Source: Abyssibacter sp036156195 (lineage in GTDB: Bacteria > Pseudomonadota > Gammaproteobacteria > Nevskiales > OUC007). Taken from it: 64,000 bases of DNA. The notes beneath the pieces were generated by a model, which saw only the letters and a list, made by a program, of their open reading frames with translations, was not told where the DNA came from and did not search any database. Below are positions 52,271-61,235 of the stretch, piece by piece. How positions within the stretch are numbered: position 1 is the stretch's first letter; each line of letters opens with the position of its first letter. Made by a program: the position numbers and the translations under genes. The stretch covers positions 110,009-174,008 of the forward strand of contig JAYZUZ010000005.1 of NCBI GenBank assembly GCA_036156195.1, read 5' to 3'.

Positions 52271-52822
52271 CTAGCGCGCCTTTCTCAGCAGTACGATGGT
52301 CGCGCCCGATCCCCCTTCCTGGGGCTTGGCGGAGGCGTAGCCCAGCACATCGTTGCGTCGCGCCAGCCAGCGCGCAACCGATGGTTTGATGACCGGCCCT
52401 GCGGCGCTGGAGCGCAATCCCTTGCCGTGAATCACCTTGATGCAGCGATGGCCATGATCCAGCGCCTGCGCGAGAAACGCATGCAGCGCTGCGCGCGCCT
52501 GGTCGCGATTGAAGCCGTGCAGGTCGATGCAGTCCTGGATGCTGAACGCGCCACGACGCAGCTTGCGAAAGTCACTGTCGGATAGGCCGGAGGCGCGGTA
52601 CAACACGCCTTCGGCAGACTCTTCGTGTGCCTCCGGGTCGCCTTCCAAGGACTCGCGCAGAACCGCTTGATCATCCAGTGCGCGCTGACGTGGGGTGGCG
52701 TCCGGCAGGGGTTGTGGCGGCCGTTCGCGGTCGGTTCGGGCCAACGGTTGCACATCCCCGTAGGCTGCGTTCAGCAGCGCACGCATGTCTTCGTCGTCCT
52801 GTGGTGTCCGGTCGGCGCTCAT
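52271..52822 (-). CDS. Smr-domain protein (SmrA/YfcN-like nuclease family)
   Basis: The 183-residue protein has a charged N terminus and a C-terminal Smr domain: CIDLHGFNRDQARAALHAFL, IKVIHGKGLRSS and the closing YASAKPQEGGSGATIVLLR. The DLHG and HGKG motifs are those of the MutS2-type Smr nuclease; proteobacterial relatives act on RNA or DNA, including stalled-ribosome mRNA for SmrB. The ATG at 52822 is chosen; ATG 52843 is also possible. It is divergent from surE across 55 bases. Confidence 0.9.
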   Translation of the reverse strand: MSADRTPQDDEDMRALLNAAYGDVQPLARTDRERPPQPLPDATPRQRALDDQAVLRESLEGDPEAHEESAEGVLYRASGLSDSDFRKLRRGAFSIQDCIDLHGFNRDQARAALHAFLAQALDHGHRCIKVIHGKGLRSSAAGPVIKPSVARWLARRNDVLGYASAKPQEGGSGATIVLLRKAR

Positions 52823-52877
52823 GGTGCGGTAAGATAACGACATCGGCCGGCGTTCTGCACGGCCTGTACCGAACAGC

Positions 52878-53630
52878 ATGCATATCCTTGTTTCCAATGA
52901 CGACGGGTGTCAGGCACCTGGCCTGATCTGCCTCGCCAATCGCTTGCGCGAATTTGCGCGTGTCACCGTGGTGGCGCCTGACCGCAACCGCAGTGGCGCC
53001 AGCAACTCGCTGACGCTGCTCAGACCCCTGCGCGTACACACACATCCGGATGGGACGCGCTGCGTAGACGGCACCCCGACGGACTGTGTTCACCTTGCGC
53101 TGACGGGGCTGCTGGATGAGCCGCCCGACATGGTGGTTTCTGGCATTAATGCCGGTGCCAATCTGGGTGACGACGTGCTGTACTCGGGGACAGTGGCAGC
53201 AGCGATGGAGGGGCGGTTTCTCGGGTCTCCGTCGATCGCCGTCTCGACCACGGCGGTCGAGCCACAGCACTATGCGGCCGCAGCCGAAGTGGTGGTGCGC
53301 CTGATCGACACGCTGCGCGAGGTCCCGTTCTCCGATAGCACCATTCTCAATGTCAACGTTCCGGATCGTCCGTTTGAGGCATTGGAAGGCATCGTCAACA
53401 CCCGTCTGGGTCATCGACACAAGGCCGAGCCAGTGATTGCTGATCGCGACCCCAAGGGGCGGGAGATCTTCTGGATCGGACCGACCGGCCCCGAGCTCGA
53501 TGCCGGTCCCGGCACGGATTTTGACGCCATTTCACGCGGCTATGCGTCCGTGACCCCCATTCAGGTGGATTTGACGCATCACGAAGCCATCGAACCACTG
53601 GGTCGCTGGCTGCCGACCCTGAACGGCTAG
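52878..53630 (+). CDS. surE: 5'/3'-nucleotidase, survival protein SurE
   Basis: The 250-residue protein has the metal-site motifs ILVSNDDGCQAPG, APDRNRSGASNSLTL and VVSGINAGANLGDDVLYSGTVAAAMEG. It removes phosphate from nucleoside monophosphates and is linked to stationary-phase survival. It is followed by pcm, yqaA and nlpD; rpoS, which often ends this series, is not there. Confidence 0.96.
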   Translation: MHILVSNDDGCQAPGLICLANRLREFARVTVVAPDRNRSGASNSLTLLRPLRVHTHPDGTRCVDGTPTDCVHLALTGLLDEPPDMVVSGINAGANLGDDVLYSGTVAAAMEGRFLGSPSIAVSTTAVEPQHYAAAAEVVVRLIDTLREVPFSDSTILNVNVPDRPFEALEGIVNTRLGHRHKAEPVIADRDPKGREIFWIGPTGPELDAGPGTDFDAISRGYASVTPIQVDLTHHEAIEPLGRWLPTLNG

Positions 53631-53674
53631 CGGCGGTGGTCGGTTTGCGACACCCACATGTGCGTGGGCTTGGC

Positions 53675-54301
53675 ATGACATCAGAGCGCAACCGCAAGCG
53701 TTTGGTCAGCCGTTTGATGGAAGAGGGCATTGTCGATCAGCGAGTGCTGCGCGCCATCGGCACAGTACAGCGACATCGCTTTGTCGATGAGGCCTTGGCC
53801 AACATGGCCTACCGCGATACGGCGTTGCCCATCGGCCATGGCCAGACGATTTCCCAGCCGCTCATTGTGGCGCGTATGACCGAGGCCCTGCTGGAAGCGG
53901 GTCCCTTTGAACGGGTGCTGGAAGTGGGCACTGGCAGTGGCTATCAGGCGGCCGTGCTGGCCGAGATAACCGATCAGGTGCTTACCGTGGAACGGATCCG
54001 GCCGCTGTATCAGCGCGCGGGCCGTCTGCTACGTGAGCTGGGCTATCACAACGTCCGTCTCCGACAGTCCGACGGCTCCTGGGGCTGGCCACAGCTGGGT
54101 CCGTTTGAGCGCATTGTTGTCACCGCCGGCGGGAGCCAGATTCCCGCAGCGCTGCGCGATCAGCTTGCACCGGGTGGCGTGCTGGTTATACCGGTCGGGC
54201 CGCCAGGTCGGCAGGAACTGGTGCGTTTGTCCCGCCAGGGTACGGACTGGCACGAAGAGTCTTTAGGGCTGGTGAGCTTTGTGCCACTGGTGTCCGATTA
54301 G
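53675..54301 (+). CDS. pcm: Protein-L-isoaspartate O-methyltransferase
   Basis: The 208-residue protein (same length as E. coli Pcm) begins MTSERNRKRLVSRL, like Pseudomonas Pcm, and has GQTISQPLIVARM, VLEVGTGSGYQAAVLA and the closing VSFVPLV. It uses SAM to repair isoaspartyl residues in ageing proteins. A GTG at 53636 would add 13 residues and is less likely. Confidence 0.95.
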   Translation: MTSERNRKRLVSRLMEEGIVDQRVLRAIGTVQRHRFVDEALANMAYRDTALPIGHGQTISQPLIVARMTEALLEAGPFERVLEVGTGSGYQAAVLAEITDQVLTVERIRPLYQRAGRLLRELGYHNVRLRQSDGSWGWPQLGPFERIVVTAGGSQIPAALRDQLAPGGVLVIPVGPPGRQELVRLSRQGTDWHEESLGLVSFVPLVSD

Positions 54302-54356
54302 CGCCCCCCAGGGCCGCCACGCGCAGCTTGCGCACCGATAGGGAGTCTCCAAACGC

Positions 54357-54932
54357 ATGTTTCGACGCTTGTACGACTGGACCATGGTCAAGGCGCGCCA
54401 CCGTCACGCGCGTGGATGGCTGTTCGGAACTGCGGTGGCCGAGGCCATTTTCTTTCCGATTCCCGTCGATGTGCTGCTCGCGCCTATGGTCATGGCCGAG
54501 CGCTCGCAGTGGTGGCGTCTGGCACTGCTGACCACCCTGGGGTCTGTCGTTGGTGCACTGATCGGTTATCCGCTGGGCTACTTCCTGATCGAGGGGCTAA
54601 CACCTCTGTTGCAGGACATCGGTTATTGGGATGCGTACGTGCATGCACAGGACTGGTTTGCACGCTATGGCTTCTGGGCGCTGGTCGTAGCCGGGTTCAC
54701 TCCGATACCCTTTAAGGTGTTCACCATCGCGGCCGGTGCGGCGGCGATGCCGATACTGCCGTTTGTTGCCGCATGCGCGGTGGGCAGGTTCGGTCGCTTC
54801 GGGCTGGTGGCAGGCGTAGTCGCGGCGGCCGGACCGACGTTCGAGCAGCGGCTGTTGCGGTACATCGACGGAATTGGGTGGGCGTGCCTGGTATTGATCG
54901 GAATTGGCTTGCTGTACTGGCGCTTGGCCTGA
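54357..54932 (+). CDS. YqaA-family inner membrane protein (SNARE-associated/VTT domain)
   Basis: The 191-residue protein has four or five membrane helices and the DedA-like pattern GTAVAEAIFFPIPVDVLLAPMV, GALIGYPLGYF, and VVAGFTPIPFKVFTIAAG. This is the YqaA subgroup often found between pcm and nlpD. Relatives are thought to scramble or transport lipids, but for YqaA the role is not shown. Its 3' end overlaps the nlpD-like gene. Confidence 0.88.
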   Translation: MFRRLYDWTMVKARHRHARGWLFGTAVAEAIFFPIPVDVLLAPMVMAERSQWWRLALLTTLGSVVGALIGYPLGYFLIEGLTPLLQDIGYWDAYVHAQDWFARYGFWALVVAGFTPIPFKVFTIAAGAAAMPILPFVAACAVGRFGRFGLVAGVVAAAGPTFEQRLLRYIDGIGWACLVLIGIGLLYWRLA

Positions 54933-55657
54933 CCTTGCTGCTGGCCGGCTGTGCGTCGGCCGTACGCTGGGATGCGCCTGCATCGGGGTTCTCCGGTAAG
55001 ACCTATACCGTGCGCTCTGGCGATACCCTGTACTCCATCGCGTTTCGTCACCAGTTGGATTACCGGCAGTTGGCGCAGTGGAACGGCATCGGGCGTAGTT
55101 ATCTGATCAAGCCAGGGCAGGTGCTCAAGCTCTACGCCAGTGGCTCAGGACAGGCGCCGGCTTCTGGTTCGACCGTCGCTCGTTCACCCAAACCCCGCCC
55201 ATCATCGTCTCCGCCATCGCGGCCAGCGACGACACCACCGGCGCCCAGGCCGCGTCCTGTACCCACGCCCGCGCCCTCCCAGCCTGTGCTGGGCAGTGGT
55301 CAGTGGGCCTGGCCAGTTCAGGGGCCGGTTCTGCGTGCTTATTCTGAGCGCGCAAAGGGCATTGATATCGGCGGCGCAGTGGGTACACCGATCCGGGCGG
55401 CGGCGGCGGGTACGGTGGTCTACGCCGGTAGTGCGCTCAAGGGCTACGGCTTGCTGGTCATCGTCAAGCATAGCGATGCCGAACTCTCAGCCTATGGCCA
55501 TAATCGGCGCGTGCTGGTCAAGGAGGGACAGCAGGTGGGCAAGGGCGAAACGCTTGCGGAGATGGGCTTGGGGCCGTCGAAGCAGCCGCTGCTGCATTTC
55601 GAGATCCGCCACAACGGCAAGCCGGTGAATCCGATGGGTCGCTTGCCGAAACGCTGA
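54884..55657 (+). CDS. nlpD: NlpD-like lipoprotein (amidase activator, LysM plus degenerate LytM)
   Basis: The 257-residue protein has a lipoprotein signal (LAVLALGLTLLLAGC), a LysM domain (YTVRSGDTLYSIAFRHQLD...), a Pro/Ser-rich linker, and a C-terminal M23/LytM domain (KGIDIGGAVGTPIRAAAAG, SAYGHN, LHFEIRHNGKPVNP). As in E. coli NlpD, the first metal-binding His of active M23 enzymes is missing, so it should activate the amidase AmiC rather than cut peptidoglycan. The start GTG at 54884 lies inside yqaA (49-base overlap); GTG 54878 is an alternative. Confidence 0.88.
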   Translation: MPGIDRNWLAVLALGLTLLLAGCASAVRWDAPASGFSGKTYTVRSGDTLYSIAFRHQLDYRQLAQWNGIGRSYLIKPGQVLKLYASGSGQAPASGSTVARSPKPRPSSSPPSRPATTPPAPRPRPVPTPAPSQPVLGSGQWAWPVQGPVLRAYSERAKGIDIGGAVGTPIRAAAAGTVVYAGSALKGYGLLVIVKHSDAELSAYGHNRRVLVKEGQQVGKGETLAEMGLGPSKQPLLHFEIRHNGKPVNPMGRLPKR

Positions 55658-55867
55658 GCGTGCGCGGTTCACAAGTCGGCTGATTGAGCGCAGGCCGCAC
55701 AAGGGGGTATCCAGCAGCGCCCAGCTCCTCATGTGCGGTGCTCAGGCAGCCGCGGTGCGGCGTGTCTTGTGTTGCAGCATCGCCGAACAGGTGAGCAGTG
55801 AGCCCGCCGGGGGCGACTTCCGCTGGCATTTCGATACAATCCCCGGCCCTGCGCATCAAGCCGCTTG

Positions 55868-57100
55868 ATGCCCACCCAACTGCCCAAAGACGAAATAACG
55901 GCCGTGAAGGATCACTTCCAGCGCATTGAGCGCCTCCCTCCCTACGTCTTCAATATTGTTGGCCAGCTCAAGCAGGAGGCGCGAGCCCGGGGCGAGGACA
56001 TCATTGATTTCGGCATGGGCAACCCGGACCGCCCGACACCGCAGCATATTGTCGACAAGCTGACCGAAGCCGCGCAGCGTGGAGACACGCATCGTTACTC
56101 CGTGTCGCGCGGAATCCCACGTTTGCGCAAGGCAATCTGCGACTGGTATCTGCGGCGTTTCGACGTCGAGCTGGACCCTGAGTCCGAAGCCATCGTGACC
56201 ATCGGTTCCAAGGAAGGCTTGGCGCATCTGGCCCTGGCTTGTCTGGGTCCGGGTGATGTCGTGCTGGTTCCCAATCCGGCGTATCCGATTCATCCCTACG
56301 GCGTTGTCATCGCCGGCGCGGATGTACGCCATGTGCATCTGAGCAATGACACGGAGGAGTTCTTCGTAGAGCTGGAGCGCGCGCTGCGTGAATCCTGGCC
56401 GGCGCCGAAGATGATGTTGCTGAATTTCCCCGCCAACCCCACTGCCATGTGCGTGGATCTGGCGTTTTTCGAGCGCGTTGTCGAAATCGCACGCGAGTTC
56501 GATCTGTGGATTGTCCAGGATCTGGCTTACGCAGAGCTTTGCTACGACGGTTACGAAGCACCGTCGATTCTTCAGGTGCCAGGTGCGAAAGAGGTGGCGG
56601 TAGAGTCCTATTCGCTCTCCAAGACCTACAACATGCCTGGTTGGCGTGTTGGTTTCATGTGCGGCAACCCCCAGCTCATCGCGGCGCTTGGCCGCATGAA
56701 GTCCTACCTGGACTACGGCATGTTCACGCCGATCCAGGTCGCAGCCATAGCGGCCCTGAATGGGCCTCAGGACTGTGTGCAGGAAATCCGGCAAACCTAC
56801 AAGTCACGTCGGGATGTGCTGTGTGACGGGCTGGCCAGCGCAGGCTGGGTTGTGGACCGCCCCAAGGCGACCATGTTCGTCTGGGGCCGGATTCCTGAGG
56901 AATACCGCCACATGGGCTCGCTGGAGTTCTCCAAGCTGCTGCTGACCGAGGCCAAGGTGGCGGTTTCGCCCGGCATTGGTTTCGGACACCACGGCGATGA
57001 GTATGTGCGCTTTGGCTTGATCGAAAACGAACATCGCACGCGACAGGCCGTCCGGGGTGTTCGGCGTCTGCTGCGGGACGGAAAGGGATCGAAGGAATGA
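55868..57100 (+). CDS. alaC: Alanine-type class I aminotransferase (AlaC-like)
   Basis: The 410-residue PLP enzyme has DIIDFGMGNPDRPTP, GSKEGLAHLALA, NFPANPTAM, the PLP-lysine block SYSLSKTYNMPGWR and the final Arg in YVRFGLIENEHR. AlaC makes alanine from pyruvate and glutamate. The ATG at 55868 directly follows an in-frame TTG. The 210-base gap after nlpD holds a possible -10 TACAAT (55835-55840) and no other recognised gene. It overlaps hom by four bases, so alaC-hom-thrC-recJ is probably one operon. Confidence 0.88.
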   Translation: MPTQLPKDEITAVKDHFQRIERLPPYVFNIVGQLKQEARARGEDIIDFGMGNPDRPTPQHIVDKLTEAAQRGDTHRYSVSRGIPRLRKAICDWYLRRFDVELDPESEAIVTIGSKEGLAHLALACLGPGDVVLVPNPAYPIHPYGVVIAGADVRHVHLSNDTEEFFVELERALRESWPAPKMMLLNFPANPTAMCVDLAFFERVVEIAREFDLWIVQDLAYAELCYDGYEAPSILQVPGAKEVAVESYSLSKTYNMPGWRVGFMCGNPQLIAALGRMKSYLDYGMFTPIQVAAIAALNGPQDCVQEIRQTYKSRRDVLCDGLASAGWVVDRPKATMFVWGRIPEEYRHMGSLEFSKLLLTEAKVAVSPGIGFGHHGDEYVRFGLIENEHRTRQAVRGVRRLLRDGKGSKE

Positions 57101-58398
57101 AGGAATTGAAACTGGGCTTGCTGGGCCTGGGAACGGTCGGTGGCGGCGTGCTGACGCTGTTGGAGCGCAATGGCGAGGCCATGTCCCGTCGTGCAGGGCG
57201 GCCTATTCGCGTGGTGGCCGCAGCGGTGCGCGACGCCAGCAAGCCCCGTCCAGGCGCTGAAGGACTTAGCCTGACCGAGGACATCGACGCCGTGATCGAT
57301 CATCCGGAGGTCGATGTCGTCCTAGAACTGATGGGTGGGACCGATGCCGCGCGCGAGGCGGTCGAGCGAGCGCTGCGGGCCGGCAAGCCCGTGGTCACTG
57401 CCAACAAGGCGCTGATTGCATTGCACGGCCAGGCCTTGTTCGATCTGGCGGCTGCGCAGCAGACCACTTTGTCCTATGAGGCTGCAGTGGCTGGGGGAAT
57501 CCCGCTCATCAAGGCCTTGCGCGAGGGGCTGGCTGCCAACCATGTGCACAGCATTGCCGGCATCATCAACGGCACCTGCAATTACATTCTCACGGAGATG
57601 TCGCAGACCGGTGCGGCCTTCGACGATGTGCTGAGTGAGGCGCAGCGCCTGGGCTATGCCGAGGCGGATCCCACCTTTGATGTGGGCGGGATTGATGCAG
57701 CGCATAAGCTCACCATCCTGGCGTCCATTGCCTTTGGTATCCCGCTGTCATTCGACCGGGTGACCACCGACGGTATTGGGTCGGTCACCGCTGAGGACTT
57801 GGCCTACGCCCGGGAGTTGGGCTACCGCATCAAGCCGCTGGCCATCGCCCGGAGACAGCCACGGGGTGTCGAACTGCGCGTGCACCCCACGCTGGTGCCG
57901 GAGAAGGACTTGCTGGCGAACGTCAACGGGGTGCTCAACGCGGTGGTCGTGCGAGCTGATGCCGCATCGCCGACCGGTTACTTTGGTCCGGGCGCCGGCG
58001 CCGAAGCCACGGCTTCTGCCGTGCTGGCCGATGTCGTGGACCTGGCGCGCCGCAGCACCGGTACCGACATGCCTGCGCTAGGCCAGGCTACCGACGGGGC
58101 AGGGGCGCTGGAACCACTGCCCATTGATGAAGCAGTCTGCGCGCATTACCTGCGGCTGCGCGTGGCCGATACCCCTGGGGTGCTCAAGGCCATCTCCGGC
58201 GTGCTGGCTGAACACGAGATCAGCATCGAGGCCATAGTGCAGAAAGAACTACAGACACCGGGTGGGACCACCACGGTGATTATCCTGACGCAGCCCGTCC
58301 CCGAGCGCGTGGCGGTCGCCGCCTGCGAGCAAATGGCCGCGTTGCCTGCGATTTCCGATTCTATCCATCGCATCCGCGTGGAGCATTTTGATGACTAA
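57097..58398 (+). CDS. hom: Homoserine dehydrogenase
   Basis: The 433-residue protein has the NAD(P) loop LGLLGLGTVGGGVLTLLE, KPVVTANKALIA, the catalytic block GTCNYILTEM and AEADPTFDVGGIDAAHKL, and a C-terminal ACT domain (VADTPGVLKAISGVLAEHEISIEAIVQKE). It reduces aspartate semialdehyde to homoserine. The ACT domain suggests feedback by threonine. It shares its last eight bases with the thrC start. Confidence 0.96.
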   Translation: MKELKLGLLGLGTVGGGVLTLLERNGEAMSRRAGRPIRVVAAAVRDASKPRPGAEGLSLTEDIDAVIDHPEVDVVLELMGGTDAAREAVERALRAGKPVVTANKALIALHGQALFDLAAAQQTTLSYEAAVAGGIPLIKALREGLAANHVHSIAGIINGTCNYILTEMSQTGAAFDDVLSEAQRLGYAEADPTFDVGGIDAAHKLTILASIAFGIPLSFDRVTTDGIGSVTAEDLAYARELGYRIKPLAIARRQPRGVELRVHPTLVPEKDLLANVNGVLNAVVVRADAASPTGYFGPGAGAEATASAVLADVVDLARRSTGTDMPALGQATDGAGALEPLPIDEAVCAHYLRLRVADTPGVLKAISGVLAEHEISIEAIVQKELQTPGGTTTVIILTQPVPERVAVAACEQMAALPAISDSIHRIRVEHFDD

Positions 58399-59509
58399 GA
58401 CGATTCCGCTGGGCCTGATCGACCGCTACCGTGATCGCCTGCCCATAGCTGCGGACACGCCGGCCGTCACGCTTGGTGAGGGCAGCACTCCGCTGATTCC
58501 CCTCAAGCGGCTGGGCCAGCCCTGCCAGGTCTATGTGAAATTCGAGGGGCTGAATCCGACCGGTAGCTTCAAGGACCGTGGTATGACCATGGCGGTGACC
58601 CGCGCAGCCGAATTGGGCGCCAAGGCGGTGATCTGTGCATCGACAGGAAATACCTCAGCCGCCGCTGCTGCTTATGCGGCACGTGCTGGCATGCAGGCAT
58701 TTGTGCTCATTCCCGAAGGCAAGATTGCCCGTGGCAAGCTGGCACAGGCGGTGATGCACGGCGCCCGCATTCTGCAGATTCGCGGCAACTTTGATGATGG
58801 CATGTCGTTGGTCAAAGAGGTTGCAGAGCAGCTGCCGGTGACCATCGTCAACTCGGTGAATCCGTACCGGCTGCAAGGGCAGAAAACCGCTGCCTTTGAA
58901 ATTATTGAAGCGCTGGGGCAGGCACCGGATGTGCACTGTCTGCCTGTCGGCAACGCCGGCAACATCACGGCGCACTGGATCGGGTACACCGAAGCCACAG
59001 GCTGCGGGACTCAGGCCTGCAGTTTCTGTGAGGGCAACTGCGGCCAGTTGCAGGCGGCGATGACGGATCAGCGGCCAACAATGGTGGGCTACCAGGCCAA
59101 TGGCTCAGCGCCGTTCCTGCGAGGGGCGCCTGTTGCCAAACCGGACACCGTGGCCACGGCGATCCGGATCGGCAACCCTCAAAGCTGGGACGCTGCCCAT
59201 GTCGTGCAGCAGGAATCGGGCGGATGGTTCGACGAACTGACCGACGACGAGATCCTGGCCACGCAGCGTCGGCTGGCCAGCGAAGAAGGTGTGTTTTGCG
59301 AGCCAGCCTCGGCCGCGTCTCTGGCCGGCGCGCTACGTGACATCGCATCGGGTCGTATCGCTGCGGGAAGCACCGTGGTCTGCACCTTGACCGGTCATGG
59401 CCTCAAGGATCCGGACATTGCCGCAGAGCATGTTGCGGGTGCCAGTGAAACCATTGACGCGACGCTCGGCGCCGTGGAGCAGGCACTGGGCGCCTCGCTG
59501 GACGCTTGA
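58391..59509 (+). CDS. thrC: Threonine synthase (with Cys-rich insertion)
   Basis: The 372-residue PLP enzyme has the PLP-lysine block NPTGSFKDRGMTMAV, CASTGNTSAAAAAYAARAG and the phosphate loop VGNAGNITAHW. It converts O-phosphohomoserine to threonine, after Hom. Between HWIGYTEA and the next conserved block QANGSAPF lies a loop with Cys205, Cys210, Cys213 and Cys217 (C-x4-C-x2-C-x3-C), absent from the threonine synthases I recall. It is coupled to hom and to recJ. Confidence 0.94.
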   Translation: MTKTIPLGLIDRYRDRLPIAADTPAVTLGEGSTPLIPLKRLGQPCQVYVKFEGLNPTGSFKDRGMTMAVTRAAELGAKAVICASTGNTSAAAAAYAARAGMQAFVLIPEGKIARGKLAQAVMHGARILQIRGNFDDGMSLVKEVAEQLPVTIVNSVNPYRLQGQKTAAFEIIEALGQAPDVHCLPVGNAGNITAHWIGYTEATGCGTQACSFCEGNCGQLQAAMTDQRPTMVGYQANGSAPFLRGAPVAKPDTVATAIRIGNPQSWDAAHVVQQESGGWFDELTDDEILATQRRLASEEGVFCEPASAASLAGALRDIASGRIAAGSTVVCTLTGHGLKDPDIAAEHVAGASETIDATLGAVEQALGASLDA

Positions 59510-61206
59510 GCGAGCGCATCTGGCAGGCGCGACCGCCGGTTGACGACAGCCACCTGCCACGTCACCTGCATCCGGTGGTGCGGCGGGTGTATGCCGCGCG
59601 AGGCATGCAGGTGCAGCAAGAGGCGGATCTGCGACTGCAACACCTGCTGCGGCCGGAAACGCTGAGCCAGCTGGACATCGCGGCTCGCTTGGTTGCCGAG
59701 AGCGTTGCGGCTGGCCACCGCATTGCCATCGCAGGCGATTTTGATGCCGACGGCGCTACGGCCAGCGCGGTCTGCGTGCGTGGGCTCACCGCCCTGGGTG
59801 CGGCGGAGGTCAAGGCCTTTGTGCCGGACAGGTTCCGCTTCGGCTATGGACTGTCACCGGCCCTGGTGGGCGAGATGGCCGATTATGCGCCGCAGCTGCT
59901 GATCACGGTCGACAACGGGATCTCCAGTCATGCCGGGGTACAGGCCGCGCAGCAGGCCGGCATGCGGGTGGTGGTCACCGATCATCACCTCGCACCCGAG
60001 ACGTTGCCGCCCGCAGATGCCATCGTGAATCCCAACCAGCCTGGGGACCAGTTCGCCAGCAAGGCCTTATGCGGTGTCGGGGTGGCGTTTTATCTCTTGT
60101 CGGCCGTGCGTCGCGTGCTCGCGGAGCAGCAGCCTAGTCGGGATTTGCCAAAGCTGGCTCAGTTCCTCGACCTGGTGGCGTTGGGCACGGTGGCTGATGT
60201 CGTGACGCTGGATCACAACAACCGGATTCTCATTGAACAGGGGTTGCGCCGGATCCGCGCGGGACGTGCTGCACCGGGGGTGCTGGCGCTGCTGGATCTA
60301 GCCGGCCGAGACTACACCCGCGCGACCGCGCAGGATCTTGCTTTTGCTGTTGCGCCGCGACTCAACGCGGCAGGACGGCTTGATGACATGAGCGTGGGAA
60401 TACGCTGCCTGTTGGCCGATGACCCCATGGAAGCACGGTCGCTGGCCGCACAGCTCGATGCGCTCAACCGCGAGCGCCGACAGATTCAGGACAGCATGCA
60501 TGCGGATGCGCTGGATGACCTCGCTGCGCTGACAGCGGACAGCAGCCAGGTCGGATTGGTCGTCACTCGGCCGGACTGGCACGAGGGGGTGGTGGGTCTG
60601 GTGGCCTCGAAGGTCAAGGAAGCGCGCCACCGGCCTGTCGTGGCGTTTGCACCCTCAGCGGCAGATCCGGCCATGCTAAAGGGCTCAGGCCGATCCATTC
60701 CTGGCTTTCACCTGCGCGACGCGCTGGCCGAGATCGAGGCCAGCAGTCCGGGTCTCATCGACAAGTTCGGCGGGCACGCCATGGCGGCGGGAATGAGTCT
60801 GCGCTCGGAAGCATTGGATGCATTTGTCACGGCTTTTGATGCGGTGGCCCGCAAGCATCTTGATGAGCAGCAATTGGCCGACATCCGTCTTACCGATGGT
60901 GAGCTTGAAGACCATGAACTCACACTGGAGACGGCGAGTGCGCTGGAGGCGGCAGGTCCATGGGGACAGGGTTTCGAGGCGCCTCTGTTTCAGGGGCGGT
61001 TCCAACTGCTGGATCAGCGCGTGGTGGGCGAACGTCACGTCAAGTTGCGCCTGGCAGGGGGCAGTGGGGTGGAGATCGCCGGCATTGCGTTCAATGCCGA
61101 ACCCCAGTCCGCTCAGGCAGTGGATGTGCTGTACCGGCTGGAGGCCAATGAGTTTCGCGGCTACATCAATCCCCAGCTCGTGATCGAGGACTGGCGGCCA
61201 GCCTAG
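59506..61206 (+). CDS. recJ: Single-stranded-DNA-specific exonuclease RecJ
   Basis: The 566-residue protein has DHH-family motifs AIAGDFDADGATA, VTDHHL, LDLVALGTVADVV and the DHHA1 block GGHAMAAGMSL, and an OB-like C terminus. It degrades single-stranded DNA 5' to 3' in recombination and mismatch repair. The start is TTG at 59506, overlapping the thrC stop as TTGA. The length is that of E. coli RecJ (577). Confidence 0.95.
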   Translation: MSERIWQARPPVDDSHLPRHLHPVVRRVYAARGMQVQQEADLRLQHLLRPETLSQLDIAARLVAESVAAGHRIAIAGDFDADGATASAVCVRGLTALGAAEVKAFVPDRFRFGYGLSPALVGEMADYAPQLLITVDNGISSHAGVQAAQQAGMRVVVTDHHLAPETLPPADAIVNPNQPGDQFASKALCGVGVAFYLLSAVRRVLAEQQPSRDLPKLAQFLDLVALGTVADVVTLDHNNRILIEQGLRRIRAGRAAPGVLALLDLAGRDYTRATAQDLAFAVAPRLNAAGRLDDMSVGIRCLLADDPMEARSLAAQLDALNRERRQIQDSMHADALDDLAALTADSSQVGLVVTRPDWHEGVVGLVASKVKEARHRPVVAFAPSAADPAMLKGSGRSIPGFHLRDALAEIEASSPGLIDKFGGHAMAAGMSLRSEALDAFVTAFDAVARKHLDEQQLADIRLTDGELEDHELTLETASALEAAGPWGQGFEAPLFQGRFQLLDQRVVGERHVKLRLAGGSGVEIAGIAFNAEPQSAQAVDVLYRLEANEFRGYINPQLVIEDWRPA

Positions 61207-61235
61207 GCGTTGTGTTGCCGTCGGTGGCGACGGAC

